In this document: positions 1-11,066 of the stretch, piece after piece
Position numbering within the stretch: the first letter of the stretch is position 1
Layout: the number at the start of each line of letters is the position of its first letter
Source of the DNA: DASUBN01 sp964584665
GTDB lineage: Bacteria; Pseudomonadota; Gammaproteobacteria; Natronospirales; REEB76
Length of the DNA: 64,000 nt
Assembly (NCBI GenBank): GCA_964584665.1
Contig: CAZPAO010000004.1
Location: 1 to 64,000, forward strand
Direction of reading: 5' to 3'
Notes under the pieces: generated by a model
The model's database searches: none
The model's input: the letters and a program-made list of their open reading frames with translations, nothing else
Told to the model about the DNA's origin: nothing
Position numbers and translations under genes: made by a program

Positions 1-362
1 ACATCCCGGCCAACAAGCATGCCGTCATCGGCTTGCAGAGCATCTTCGGCATCGGTCGCAACCGTGCCAAGTGGATCTGCACCGAGGCAGGCGTGAAGCC
101 GGAGACCAAGGTGAAGGATCTGACCGACGCCGAGGTCGAGTCGTTGCGTACCCAGGTGGCGCGCTTCACGGTCGAAGGCGACCTGCGCCGCGAGGTGTCC
201 ATGAACATCAAGCGCCTGATGGACCTCGGCTGCTATCGCGGCCTGCGCCATCGCCGCGGCATGCCGGTGCGCGGCCAGCGTACCCGCACCAACGCGCGCA
301 CCCGCAAGGGCCGTCGCAAGCAGGCCGGCCCGATGATCTCCAAGCCGGCCCCGTCGGCTTGA
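1..362 (+). CDS. rpsM: 30S ribosomal protein S13, 5' end cut off by the window
   Basis: S13 sits in the head of the 30S subunit, contacts the P-site tRNA and forms intersubunit bridges. The frame is open from base 3 and ends at the TGA at 360-362. By comparison with E. coli S13 only about eight N-terminal residues are missing. The helix-two-turn-helix region (SIFGIGRNRAK) and the basic tail (GLRHRRGMPVRGQRT, then NARTRKG) are diagnostic. It is the first of five genes in the classical alpha-operon order, 41 bases upstream of rpsK. Identification is secure; only the start lies outside the window. Confidence 0.97.
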   Translation, partial: IPANKHAVIGLQSIFGIGRNRAKWICTEAGVKPETKVKDLTDAEVESLRTQVARFTVEGDLRREVSMNIKRLMDLGCYRGLRHRRGMPVRGQRTRTNARTRKGRRKQAGPMISKPAPSA

Positions 363-403
363 TAAACGACTGACGAACCCCGATATACAGCAGGACGAAC
401 GAC

Positions 404-871
404 ATGGCTGACGAGAAGACGCAGAGCACCGCAGAAGCAGCCGCCCCCGAGGGCGCTGCCGCACCCGCTGCCACCGGTGCCGCAACGGCCGCCGCTGGCG
501 CGCCGCGTAAGCGCACCAAGAAGACCGTGGTGGACGGCATCGCGCACGTGCACGCGTCGTTCAACAACACGATCATCACCATCACCGACCGCCAGGGCAA
601 CGTGCTGTGCTGGGCGACCTCCGGCGGCACCGGCTTCCGCGGCTCGCGCAAGTCCACCCCGTTCGCGGCGCAGGTGGCGGCTGAGAAGGCCGGCCTCGCG
701 GCCCAGGAATTCGGCGTCAAGAACCTGGAAGTGCAGGTGAAGGGTCCCGGCCCCGGCCGTGAGTCCGCAGTGCGCTCCCTGCACAACATCGGTTTCAAGA
801 TCGCGAACATCTCGGACGTGACGCCCATCCCGCACAACGGATGCCGTCCCCCCAAGAAGCGTCGCGTTTAA
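404..871 (+). CDS. rpsK: 30S ribosomal protein S11 with an Ala-rich N-terminal extension
   Basis: S11 forms the platform of the 30S subunit with S6, S18 and S21, near the mRNA exit. The conserved core begins near residue 42 (DGIAHVHASFNNT) and ends with the invariant HNGCRPPKKRRV. The protein is 155 residues against 129 in E. coli. The extra length is an N-terminal tract of about 26 residues dominated by Ala, Pro, Thr and Glu before the basic RKRTKK. The ATG at 404 has the purine-rich GGACGA upstream and no later in-frame ATG precedes the core, so the extension looks genuine. It lies 12 bases upstream of rpsD. Confidence 0.96.
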   Translation: MADEKTQSTAEAAAPEGAAAPAATGAATAAAGAPRKRTKKTVVDGIAHVHASFNNTIITITDRQGNVLCWATSGGTGFRGSRKSTPFAAQVAAEKAGLAAQEFGVKNLEVQVKGPGPGRESAVRSLHNIGFKIANISDVTPIPHNGCRPPKKRRV

Positions 872-883
872 GAGGTTATACGA

Positions 884-1504
884 ATGGCTCGTTATCTCGG
901 TCCCAAGTGCAAGCTGTCGCGCCGTGAAGGCACCGACCTGTTCCTGAAGAGCAGCGTCCGTCCGCTCGAGAGCAAGTGCCGCATCGAATCCGCCCCCGGC
1001 CAGCACGGCGCCAAGCGCGGCCGTCTGTCGGACTACGGCATCCAGCTGCGCGAGAAGCAGAAGCTGCGCCGCATGTACGGCGTGCTGGAGCGCCAGTTCC
1101 GCCGCTACTACAAGGAAGCCGCCCGCCGCACCGGCGCCACCGGCCAGACCCTGCTGCAGATCCTCGAGTGCCGCCTGGACAACGTGGTCTACCGCATGGG
1201 CTTCGCCGTGACCCGCGCCGAAGCGCGCCAGCTGGTGAGCCACAAAGCCATCGAAGTGAACGGCAGGATCGTCAACATCGCGTCCTACCAGGTCAAGGCC
1301 GAGGACGTGGTCTCCGTGCGCGAAGGCGCCAAGAGCCAGCTGCGCATCCAGTCCGCCCTGCAGGTCGCCAAGCAGGTCGGTCTCCCTGAGTGGGTGGAAG
1401 TCGATGAGACCAAGATGAGCGGCAAGTTCAAGTCCGTGCCCGAGCGCACCGATTTCCTGCCGGACATCAACGAGAATCTGGTCGTCGAGTTGTACTCCAA
1501 GTAA
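884..1504 (+). CDS. rpsD: 30S ribosomal protein S4
   Basis: S4 is a primary 16S rRNA-binding protein that nucleates assembly of the 30S body. In enterobacteria it is also the translational repressor of the alpha operon and has an antitermination role. At 206 residues it matches the E. coli length. The N-terminal MARYLGPKCKLSRREG and the S4 RNA-binding domain (about residues 96-160, with CRLDNVVYRMGFA and RQLVSHKAIEVNG) are present. The start has AAGAGG nine bases upstream. rpoA follows after 26 bases. Whether S4 represses this operon here cannot be judged because the operon leader is outside the window. Confidence 0.97.
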   Translation: MARYLGPKCKLSRREGTDLFLKSSVRPLESKCRIESAPGQHGAKRGRLSDYGIQLREKQKLRRMYGVLERQFRRYYKEAARRTGATGQTLLQILECRLDNVVYRMGFAVTRAEARQLVSHKAIEVNGRIVNIASYQVKAEDVVSVREGAKSQLRIQSALQVAKQVGLPEWVEVDETKMSGKFKSVPERTDFLPDINENLVVELYSK

Positions 1505-1530
1505 TCGGTTTGTAGAGAGGTTTTATCCCC

Positions 1531-2520
1531 ATGCAGGGTTCAGTCAGCGAATTCTTGAAGCCGCGCCTCGTAGGCGTGCAGGCCCAGTCCGAGAACCAGG
1601 CGCGCGTCGTGCTCGAGCCGCTGGAGCGCGGGTTCGGCCATACGCTCGGCAATGCGCTGCGCCGCATCCTGCTCTCGTCCATGCCCGGCGCCGCCGCCAT
1701 CGAGGCGGAGATCGAGGGCGTGCTCCACGAGTACACCACCATCGAGGGCGTGCAGGAGGATGTGGTCGACATCCTGCTTAACCTGAAGCAGCTCGCCATC
1801 CGCATGCACACCCGCGACGAAGCCACCCTCACGCTGGCCAAGAAGGGCCCAGGCGTGGTGACCGCCGCCGACATCCAGCTGGATCACGACGTCGAGATCG
1901 TGAACAAGGATCTCGTGATCGCGCACCTGAACAGCGCGGGCTCCCTCAACATGAAGCTCAAGGTGAAGCGCGGCCGCGGCTACCAGCCGGCCAACCAACG
2001 CCTGCAGTTCGAGGAAGAGACCCGTCCCATCGGCCGCCTGCAGCTGGACGCCTCGTTCAGCCCGGTGCGCCGCGTGACCTACAACGTCGAGAGCGCCCGC
2101 GTCGAGCAGCGCACCGACCTCGACAAGCTGGTCATCGAGATCGAGACCAACGGGACGATCGAGCCGGAGGAAGCCATCCGCCGGGCCGCGACCATCCTGT
2201 CGGAGCAGCTGGCTGCCTTCGTGGACCTGAAGGGCCGCGACCAGGGCCGCGGCGTGGGCGGCGAAGCCCACTTCGACCCGATCCTGCTGAAGCCGGTGGA
2301 CGAGCTGGAGCTGACCGTGCGCTCCGCCAACTGCCTGAAGCAGGAGAACATCCAGTACATCGGCGACCTGGTGCAGAAGACCGAGGTCGAGCTGCTGAAG
2401 ACGCCGAACCTGGGCAAGAAGTCGCTCACCGAGATCAAGGACGTGCTCGCGCAGCACAGCCTCTCCCTCGGCATGAAGCTCGAGAACTGGCCGCCGGTCG
2501 GTCTTAAGAAGACTGCCTAA
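1531..2520 (+). CDS. rpoA: DNA-directed RNA polymerase subunit alpha
   Basis: Alpha dimerises to start RNA polymerase assembly, and its C-terminal domain binds UP elements and activators. The protein is 329 residues, the same as in E. coli. The N-terminal assembly domain carries GFGHTLGNALRRILLSSMPG. The C-terminal domain carries VRSANCLKQENI, which includes the arginine equivalent to E. coli R265 for DNA minor-groove contact, followed by the helix-hairpin-helix TPNLGKKSLTEIK. A GAGAGG ribosome-binding site precedes the ATG. It is co-transcribed with the flanking ribosomal genes; rplQ starts 30 bases after its stop. Confidence 0.98.
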   Translation: MQGSVSEFLKPRLVGVQAQSENQARVVLEPLERGFGHTLGNALRRILLSSMPGAAAIEAEIEGVLHEYTTIEGVQEDVVDILLNLKQLAIRMHTRDEATLTLAKKGPGVVTAADIQLDHDVEIVNKDLVIAHLNSAGSLNMKLKVKRGRGYQPANQRLQFEEETRPIGRLQLDASFSPVRRVTYNVESARVEQRTDLDKLVIEIETNGTIEPEEAIRRAATILSEQLAAFVDLKGRDQGRGVGGEAHFDPILLKPVDELELTVRSANCLKQENIQYIGDLVQKTEVELLKTPNLGKKSLTEIKDVLAQHSLSLGMKLENWPPVGLKKTA

Positions 2521-2550
2521 GCCGTACGATTTAAAGACAAGGGTTAAGCG

Positions 2551-3096
2551 ATGCGTCACCAAAATTCCGGCAGACAACTCAGCCGTAACAGCTCCCACCG
2601 TGCGGCGCTGATGCGCAACATGGCCTCGGCGCTGCTGCGCTACGAGACCATCCGCACCACCGTACCGAAGGCCAAGGAGCTGCGCCGCGTCGTCGAGCCG
2701 CTCATCACGATGGCGAAAATCGACAGCGTGGCCAAGCGCCGCCTGGCCTTCTCGCGCCTGCGCGACCAGGAGATCGTGGTGAAGCTGTTCACCGACATCG
2801 GCCCGCACTACAAGGCCCGTGCCGGCGGCTACACCCGCATCCTGAAGCACGGCATCCGTCCGGGCGACAACGCGCCGATGGCCGTGATGCAGCTCGTGGA
2901 CCGAGCCGAAGTGGCGGCCAACGATGCCCCGGCCAAGATCAAGCCGGAGACCAAGGCCAAGCCCGCGAAGGCCCCCAAGGCTGAGTCCGAGGCCGCCGCG
3001 AAGCCGGCTAAGAAGGCCAAGGCCGAGAAGGCGCCTGCGGCTGAGAAGGCGGAGAAGAAGCCCGCCGCCAAGAAGGCGAAGAAAGCCGAGAAATGA
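2551..3096 (+). CDS. rplQ: 50S ribosomal protein L17 with a Lys/Ala-rich C-terminal tail
   Basis: L17 binds near the peptide exit tunnel of the 50S subunit. The conserved core is residues 1-120: MRHQNSGRQLSRNSSHR, then LRRVVEPLITMAK and the GGYTRILKHGIRPGDNAPMA motif. The protein is 181 residues where E. coli has 127. The last 55 or so residues are a low-complexity repeat built from KPAKAPK, KPAKKAK and EKKPAAKKAKK units, reminiscent of histone H1-like tails. The tail is in frame with a single stop, so no frameshift is needed to explain it. It is the last gene of the operon and is followed within 30 bases by a rho-independent terminator. Confidence 0.96.
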   Translation: MRHQNSGRQLSRNSSHRAALMRNMASALLRYETIRTTVPKAKELRRVVEPLITMAKIDSVAKRRLAFSRLRDQEIVVKLFTDIGPHYKARAGGYTRILKHGIRPGDNAPMAVMQLVDRAEVAANDAPAKIKPETKAKPAKAPKAESEAAAKPAKKAKAEKAPAAEKAEKKPAAKKAKKAEK

Positions 3097-3126
3097 TCTG
3101 AGGAGCCTTAACAGGGGTTCCGAAAG

Positions 3127-3153
3127 AAGCCGGGCAGGATGCCCGGCTTTTTA
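3127..3153 (+). terminator. Rho-independent terminator of the alpha ribosomal-protein operon
   Basis: A perfect 9-bp stem (AAGCCGGGC at 3127-3135, GCCCGGCTT at 3141-3149) closes a 5-base loop and is followed by TTTATT. It lies 30 bases after the rplQ stop. On the minus strand the same hairpin follows the SLC13-type gene (stop at 3177) and is followed by a weaker CTTTC tract, so it may work in both directions. Confidence 0.88.
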
Positions 3154-3176
3154 TTGCCCGTGGAACCGTCCGGCGC

Positions 3177-4955
3177 TTAGCTCGCCACCAATGGCCATAC
3201 GTGCGGGATGATGTTCACGGTGACCAGCCACATCATGAGGTTGAGCGGGATGCCGAAGCGCAGGAAGTCGCTGAAGCGGTAACCGCCGGGGCCGTAGACC
3301 ATGAGGTTGGTGGCGTAGCCGATGGGTGTAGCGAAGCTCGCCGATGCGGCCATGGTGATGGCCATGACGAAGGGCGTGAAGTTCAGCCCCAGGGAAGTGG
3401 TGGTGGCGAGCGCGATGGGGAACACGATCACCGCCGCGGCGTTGTGGGTCACCACTTCTGTCAGCAGCATGGTACCGCCGTAGATGGCCACCAGCAGCCA
3501 GAAGGGATCGTTGTGAGCGAGGGCGAGCAGGCCGTGGGCGATGATCGCGGCCGCACCGCTCACCTCCAAGCCCTTGCCGATGCCGAAGGACGCGCCGATG
3601 GCGATCAGCACCTCGAAGTTGAGACTGCGGCGGGCGACGGCTCCGCCGATGCAGCGCGTCAGGATCATGAGCCCCGCGGCGCAGAAGGCAGCGGTCGAGA
3701 GCGGCAGCAGGTTGAAGCCCTTAGTGAGGACCAAGCCCAGCAGGATGACCCAGGCCAGGATGGCCCGGTCGTGGCGCGGCACCGCGGCACCTTCCAGCGA
3801 GTGCAGCAGCAGGAAGTCGCGCGAGTTGCGGTGACGCAGCGGGAACTCGCGGTCCGTCTCCAGGAGCAGCGTGTCGCCGGCGCGCAGTTCGATGTCACCG
3901 ATCTTGCCCTCGATGCGCCGGCCGTTGCGCGCCACGGCGATGACCACGGCCTTGTAGACGGTGCGGAACTGGCCCTCGCGGATGGTCTTGCCCAGCAGTG
4001 GGCAGCCCGGCGCCACCACCGCCTCGATGAGGGTGCGGGCGGTGCGGGGCGAATCCAGCTTGAACAGCTGGCTGGTGGCCGGTACCAGGCCCTTGATGCG
4101 CTGCAGGTCGATGACCGATTCGGTCACGCCGGCGAATACCAGCCGGTCGCCGTCACGCAGCACCTCGTTGGGGCCGGCGGCGGGGATCACCTCGCCGGCG
4201 CGCTCGATCTCGATCAAGTACAACCCCGGCAGGTGGCGCAGTCCTGCGGCCTGCACCGTGTGGCCCCCCAGCGGTCCACCCGGCGCCACCATCATCTCGA
4301 TGGTGTATTCGCGGGCATCCTTGGCCTGGGAGAACACGGGGATGCGCTCAGGCAGCAGCCAGCGACCTACCACCAGCACGTAGGCCAGGCCGAGTAGGGC
4401 GCAGGGTACGCCGACATAGGCCAGCTGGAAGAAACCCATGCCCGGCAGGTGCGCCTGGCCCGTGAGCAGGCCGTTCACCACCAGGTTGGTGCTGGTGCCT
4501 ATGAGCGTGCAGGTGCCGCCGAAGATGGCGGCATAGCTCAAAGGGATCATGAGCTTGGAGGGGGAGATGCGGCACTGGCGCGCCCAGTCCGACACGTAGG
4601 GCAGGAACGCCGCCACCAGTGGCGTGGAATTCATGAAGGCCCCCATGAACGCCACCGGCAGCATCATGCGCGCCTGGGCCACGGTGGCGGACTTGGGCCG
4701 GCCGAACACCCGGCCCACCACCTGGTTCAGGGCACCGGTCTCGCGCAGGCCGGCGGCCACCACGTAGAGGGCGCCGATGCTCAGGAGGCTCTCGTTGGCG
4801 AAGCCCGAGAGGGCATCCGTGGGACCTATGACCTTGGTGAGCATCAGGAGCGTGAGGCCGCCCACCATCACCAGATCAGTGCCGATCTGGGTGGTGGCCA
4901 GGGTCACCAGGCAGGCGAGGGTGACGGCGACCGATATCCAGGCATTCGTGGGCAT
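3177..4955 (-). CDS. SLC13/DASS-family anion permease with paired RCK-C (TrkA-C) domains
   Basis: Predicted inner-membrane transporter of the divalent-anion:Na+ symporter (DASS) group, about 592 residues from the ATG at 4955. That start has GGGGAT six bases upstream and begins directly at the first membrane segment; the open frame extends 44 codons further, but that stretch looks non-membrane and poorly conserved. The two transport repeats are visible as GTSTNLVVNG near residue 155 and THNAAAVIVFP plus TPIGYATNLMV near the end. Between them, about residues 210-380, lie two RCK-C-like domains (GGHTVQAAGLRHLPG and GKTIREGQFRTVYKA). This layout is shared with algal SAC1/SLT-type sulfate transporters and many bacterial permeases of unknown substrate. 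Sulfate is an attractive substrate given the adjacent PAPS and sulfotransferase genes, but that is inference. Confidence 0.85.
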   Translation of the reverse strand: MPTNAWISVAVTLACLVTLATTQIGTDLVMVGGLTLLMLTKVIGPTDALSGFANESLLSIGALYVVAAGLRETGALNQVVGRVFGRPKSATVAQARMMLPVAFMGAFMNSTPLVAAFLPYVSDWARQCRISPSKLMIPLSYAAIFGGTCTLIGTSTNLVVNGLLTGQAHLPGMGFFQLAYVGVPCALLGLAYVLVVGRWLLPERIPVFSQAKDAREYTIEMMVAPGGPLGGHTVQAAGLRHLPGLYLIEIERAGEVIPAAGPNEVLRDGDRLVFAGVTESVIDLQRIKGLVPATSQLFKLDSPRTARTLIEAVVAPGCPLLGKTIREGQFRTVYKAVVIAVARNGRRIEGKIGDIELRAGDTLLLETDREFPLRHRNSRDFLLLHSLEGAAVPRHDRAILAWVILLGLVLTKGFNLLPLSTAAFCAAGLMILTRCIGGAVARRSLNFEVLIAIGASFGIGKGLEVSGAAAIIAHGLLALAHNDPFWLLVAIYGGTMLLTEVVTHNAAAVIVFPIALATTTSLGLNFTPFVMAITMAASASFATPIGYATNLMVYGPGGYRFSDFLRFGIPLNLMMWLVTVNIIPHVWPLVAS

Positions 4956-5085
4956 GGCGTTATCCCCATTTCCGTAAGGCCGGCCGCAGATACGGCCTGA
5001 ACCCCCGGAGCCCGGGGAGATTATCATAGGCATCCCGGCGGGGACCTTAGAGAGCCGGGCACCCGAACCCACCCCAGGATCCAGC
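4956..5085. promoter_or_regulatory. Divergent intergenic region between the SLC13 permease and the sugar dehydrogenase
   Basis: This 130-base region separates divergent genes and must hold both promoters if each is transcribed separately. Two small inverted repeats are visible: GGCCG/CGGCC at 4982-4986/4993-4997, and CCCCGG/CCGGGG at 5003-5008/5012-5017. TATCAT at 5022-5027 could be a -10 element for the plus strand, but no convincing -35 accompanies it. Confidence 0.3.
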
Positions 5086-6396
5086 ATGTCCGCGCATCAA
5101 GCCTTGTTGCAGAAGTTCAAGGACAAGGACGCCCGCATCGGCGTGGTGGGCTTGGGATACGTGGGTCTGCCGCTGGCGCTGCGCTTCAGCGAAGCGGGTT
5201 ACGCCGTCACCGGCCTCGACATCGACGCCGCCAAGGTGGAAGCCCTGAACCAGGGCCGGAGCTACATCGCCCAGATCCCCGCGGAGCGGGTGGCGAAGGC
5301 CGTGAAGGGCCGTTTCCAGGCGAGCCATGACTTCGGCGCGGCGCGTGACTGTGACGCGCTCATCATCTGCGTACCCACGCCGCTCGGTAAGCACCGTGAG
5401 CCGGACGTGAGCTTCATCAGCGACACCATGGCGGAACTGAAGCCCCATCTGCGGGCCGGCCAAGTGGTGTCCCTGGAGAGCACCACCTACCCCGGCACCA
5501 CGGAGGAGCTGGTGGTGCCCGTGGTGGAAGCCGCGGGCCTGAAGCCCGGCGTGGACTGCTTCGTGGTGTATTCGCCGGAGCGGGAAGACCCAGGCAACGC
5601 CCGCTTCCACACCCAGACGATCCCCAAGGTGGTGTCAGGCTTCACCGCGGCCTGCCGCGAAGCGGGCATCGCGCTGTATTCCGGCGTCATCGACAAAGTC
5701 GTGCCGGTGTCCAGCCTGCGCACGGCGGAGATGACGAAGCTCCTGGAGAACATCCACCGGGCCATCAACATCGGTCTCGTGAACGAGATGAAGATCGTGG
5801 CGGATCGCATGGGCATCGACATCCATGAGGTCATCGACGCTGCCGCCACCAAGCCCTTCGGCTTCGTGCCCTATTACCCGGGGCCAGGCCTCGGCGGCCA
5901 CTGCATCCCCATCGATCCCTTCTACCTCACCTGGAAGGCCCTGGAGTACGGCGTGGATACGCGCTTCATCCGCCTCGCGGGCGAGGTGAACAGCCGCATG
6001 CCGGAGTGGGTGGTGGACAAGACCGCCGCCGCGCTGAACGAGCGCGGCAAGGCCATCAAGGGCAGCCGTGTGCTGGTGCTGGGCATCGCCTACAAGAAGA
6101 ACGTGGACGACACCCGCGAATCGCCGGCGGTGGAGTTGATGGAACTCTTGCGGGAGCGGGGCGCGGACGTGGCCTATTCGGATCCCTTCGTGCCCAAGTT
6201 CCCCAGGATGCGCGAGCACCGTTTCGACCTCGCCAGCGTCGCGCTGGATGCGAAGAGCCTGGCGGGTTTCGATTGCGTGCTGCTGGCGACCGACCACGAT
6301 GGCTTCGACTACGCCCTCATCGGGCAGTACGCGCGGCTGCTGGTGGATACACGCGGACGCTATCGGCAGCCGGCATCGAACGTCATCAAGGCATGA
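5086..6396 (+). CDS. wbpA: Nucleotide-sugar 6-dehydrogenase, UDP-GlcNAc dehydrogenase (WbpA) type
   Basis: Predicted cytosolic NAD-dependent enzyme that oxidises C6 of a UDP-hexosamine in two steps to the uronic acid, supplying UDP-GlcNAcA or a related sugar to polysaccharide assembly. The protein is 436 residues. The Rossmann motif GLGYVGLPLA is at about residues 22-31. Conserved lysine- and threonine-bearing segments (VPVSSLRTAEMTKLLEN) are in the middle, and the catalytic Cys273 lies in GGHCIPIDPFYL. Overall similarity is to the WbpA/TviB branch rather than to UDP-glucose dehydrogenase. Neither a WbpB/D/E pathway nor a 2-epimerase is in the window, so the final sugar is unknown. A sulfotransferase gene follows after 13 bases. 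Confidence 0.85.
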   Translation: MSAHQALLQKFKDKDARIGVVGLGYVGLPLALRFSEAGYAVTGLDIDAAKVEALNQGRSYIAQIPAERVAKAVKGRFQASHDFGAARDCDALIICVPTPLGKHREPDVSFISDTMAELKPHLRAGQVVSLESTTYPGTTEELVVPVVEAAGLKPGVDCFVVYSPEREDPGNARFHTQTIPKVVSGFTAACREAGIALYSGVIDKVVPVSSLRTAEMTKLLENIHRAINIGLVNEMKIVADRMGIDIHEVIDAAATKPFGFVPYYPGPGLGGHCIPIDPFYLTWKALEYGVDTRFIRLAGEVNSRMPEWVVDKTAAALNERGKAIKGSRVLVLGIAYKKNVDDTRESPAVELMELLRERGADVAYSDPFVPKFPRMREHRFDLASVALDAKSLAGFDCVLLATDHDGFDYALIGQYARLLVDTRGRYRQPASNVIKA

Positions 6397-6409
6397 CGCG
6401 GGCTGAGCC

Positions 6410-7174
6410 TTGCGCACCCCTGTAGTCATCCTGGGCACCGGCGGATCCGGCACGCGGGTGCTGGCGGACATCCTGGAGTCCGCCGGCTATTTCCTGGGGG
6501 CCGAGCGCAACCGGGCCGGCGACTTCCTCGGCTTCTATGATCTCTTCGAGACCCACGTGGATGCCTACCTGGAGCGCACCCGCTGGGTCGACGGCGTCAC
6601 GGGCGATGCGGCATCGCTCGCGGGCGGTGCCGACATGTCCCGAGCGCTGGAGGTGGGGCTGGCACAGCACCGGGCCTCCCGTCCCGCGGGGGACACAGCC
6701 TGGGGTTGGAAGGCGCCACGCAGCATCTTCCTGCTGCCTTTCCTCCACGCGCAGTTGCCCGAACTCACGGTCATCCACCTGGTGCGCGACGGGCGCGACA
6801 TGGCCTATTCCAAGAACCAGAACCAGCTGCAGAAACATGGCCGCCATCTGCTGGCGCCCGGGGAAGACGCCTTGCCGGAGCCGCAGCAGTCGATCCTGCT
6901 CTGGTCCCGGATCAACACGGCCGCCGCCGACTACGGCGAGCAGCGCCTGGCCGGCCATTATCTGCGGGTGAGATACGAGGACCTTTGCGCGGCGCCAGAG
7001 GCGGACGTGCAGCGCTTGTTCGCTTTCCTGGGCGTCGCGCAAGACCCGGGCGCGGCGGCTGCGCGGATACGGCCCTCGCCGCGGAGCGAGGCCTGGAAGT
7101 CACGGGATGCGGCGGAGATGGCGACCCTGGTGCGGCTAGGGCAGCCGGGGCTCAGGCGCTTCGGTTACGCCTGA
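6410..7174 (+). CDS. PAPS-dependent sulfotransferase family protein (1)
   Basis: Predicted carbohydrate sulfotransferase of 254 residues that would move sulfate from PAPS to a glycan hydroxyl. The 5'-phosphosulfate loop is LGTGGSGTR at residues 8-16, right at the N-terminus, and a 3'-phosphate-binding segment, LVRDGRDMAYSKN, lies at about 124-136. Between them, WGWKAPRS fits a sulfotransferase core. Translation seems to start at TTG 6410, because no ATG or GTG precedes the P-loop in frame. It lies 13 bases after the sugar dehydrogenase and is presumably co-transcribed. Its 3' end overlaps the convergent sulfotransferase gene by 10 bases. The acceptor is unknown. Confidence 0.8.
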   Translation: MRTPVVILGTGGSGTRVLADILESAGYFLGAERNRAGDFLGFYDLFETHVDAYLERTRWVDGVTGDAASLAGGADMSRALEVGLAQHRASRPAGDTAWGWKAPRSIFLLPFLHAQLPELTVIHLVRDGRDMAYSKNQNQLQKHGRHLLAPGEDALPEPQQSILLWSRINTAAADYGEQRLAGHYLRVRYEDLCAAPEADVQRLFAFLGVAQDPGAAAARIRPSPRSEAWKSRDAAEMATLVRLGQPGLRRFGYA

Positions 7175-7941
7175 GGCCTGGCCCAGATGCTGCTGAGATC
7201 GCGCCCGAGCAGGGATGACAGGCGTTCGATAAGCGGCGCATAGAGCTCCAGCAGCAGCGCGGCATGGCGCCCGCGCGTTTCCGGCGGCAGCTCCTGCCGG
7301 GATGTCTTGATGACCTCTCCTTCCGGATAGACGCTGTCAGCCAGTTCCACAGCCTGGACTCCGTCGTAGAACCCTGGGTCCACGCCGAGATGGACGGCGC
7401 AGGCCTTCAGGAAGTCACGGGGTGCAGCGAAGACCTCTTCGTAGATGGATACCTGCAACTGGTCTCGTCCATAGTGCTGCCCCCAATTGGCGAGGCAGGT
7501 GGCGTAGTCGCCCCGCTGCAGCGACTCCTCGGAGCGGAAGTGCGCCTCCAGCCAGGCATCCATATCCGGGGGTAGCTGCTTGTGCCGGCGCAGGTGCTTG
7601 CCCAGGTCCATCTTGGCGTGGGACCAGGCGCGCTCGACGGGATCGCGCAATATATAGATGAGCCTCAGGTCAGGCAGGTAACCGCGCAGGACGGCGATGC
7701 GCTCCGGCGGCAGGATCGCGTAGCTGGGAGTGATCTCGCCGCGGGCCTTGCCGCGCAGACCCGCGAAACGGTCCATGTAGCTTGCGACTGCAGCGGCATC
7801 AGGGGTCTCCCGGTCCCAGAAGTGCAGTTCCTTCTGTTCCGGCATGCCCACATCCGGGTGCCGCGACAGCATGCGGTGCAGCCAGGTGGTGCCCGCCTTC
7901 TGCGCGCCGATGCCGAGGAAGCTGGGCCCCGCTGCCGCCAT
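7165..7941 (-). CDS. PAPS-dependent sulfotransferase, heparan N-sulfotransferase-like (2)
   Basis: Predicted sulfotransferase of 258 residues. It has the textbook 5'-PSB loop GIGAQKAGTTWLH at residues 10-22, KELHFWD at about 38-44, and a 3'-PB helix, IYILRDPVERAWSH, at about 93-106. This motif set matches the Sulfotransfer_1 family, which includes glycosaminoglycan and bacterial polysaccharide sulfotransferases. It is transcribed from the minus strand directly after uvrA: the uvrA TGA (7943-7945) and this ATG (7939-7941) are separated by one base, so translation is probably coupled to a DNA-repair gene, which is odd. No local PAPS synthesis gene is on this strand; cysD and cysNC lie 6 kb away. 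Confidence 0.87.
   Translation of the reverse strand: MAAAGPSFLGIGAQKAGTTWLHRMLSRHPDVGMPEQKELHFWDRETPDAAAVASYMDRFAGLRGKARGEITPSYAILPPERIAVLRGYLPDLRLIYILRDPVERAWSHAKMDLGKHLRRHKQLPPDMDAWLEAHFRSEESLQRGDYATCLANWGQHYGRDQLQVSIYEEVFAAPRDFLKACAVHLGVDPGFYDGVQAVELADSVYPEGEVIKTSRQELPPETRGRHAALLLELYAPLIERLSSLLGRDLSSIWARPQA
7648..7658. repeat. A/T-rich 11-mer CAATATATAGA, copy 1
   Basis: This is an exact copy of the 11-mer at 8243-8253. Both lie in minus-strand genes where they encode Tyr-Ile-Leu using the rare codons ATA and TTG. Its function is unknown; see the finding on TATATA words. Confidence 0.3.
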
Positions 7942-7942
7942 G

Positions 7943-10813
<2,871 letters not shown>

Positions 10814-11066
10814 GGATGACCTTGAATTGGACCGAACTGGGAAGTGTACGCCGCACCGCCATCCTGGCGCAAAACACGGACAGGCCGGGAATCAGGGCAG
10901 GAAACGGCGGATTGAGGCTAAGTAATGGGGGCGGTGGAGCCGGTTTTCCAGCCCGCCCGACCGGCTCGCGGGACCGGAAAAGCGTGACCCGGGCCCGCCC
11001 CACCAAGTAAAATGACGGACTTTCACGTCAAAACAGGCCCCTCGCAGGGCCCTCCGGAGAAGAGCT
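10814..11066. promoter_or_regulatory. Divergent uvrA/ssb control region
   Basis: This 253-base gap is the longest gene-free stretch in the window. For ssb, TAAAAT at 11008-11013 is a plausible -10, with GTGACC at 10984-10989 as a weak -35 (4 of 6 matches, 18-base spacer). A discontinuous inverted repeat spans 10944-10981 (TTTTCC...GGAAAA enclosing CCCGC...GCGGG), with a second one, GAGCCGG/CCGGCTC, at 10937-10943/10961-10967. No sequence resembling the E. coli LexA box was seen, although uvrA and ssb are SOS genes in many relatives. Confidence 0.4.

Noticed and set aside
2905..3096. Frameshift explaining the long L17 tail
   Set aside because: The tail has a regular Lys/Ala repeat with consistent GC-rich codon use in the same frame and a terminator right after its stop, so it looks like real coding sequence.
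10814..11066. LexA (SOS) box between uvrA and ssb
   Set aside because: I looked for CTGT-N8-ACAG and close variants on both strands and found none. Other lineages use different LexA sites, so regulation by LexA is neither shown nor excluded.
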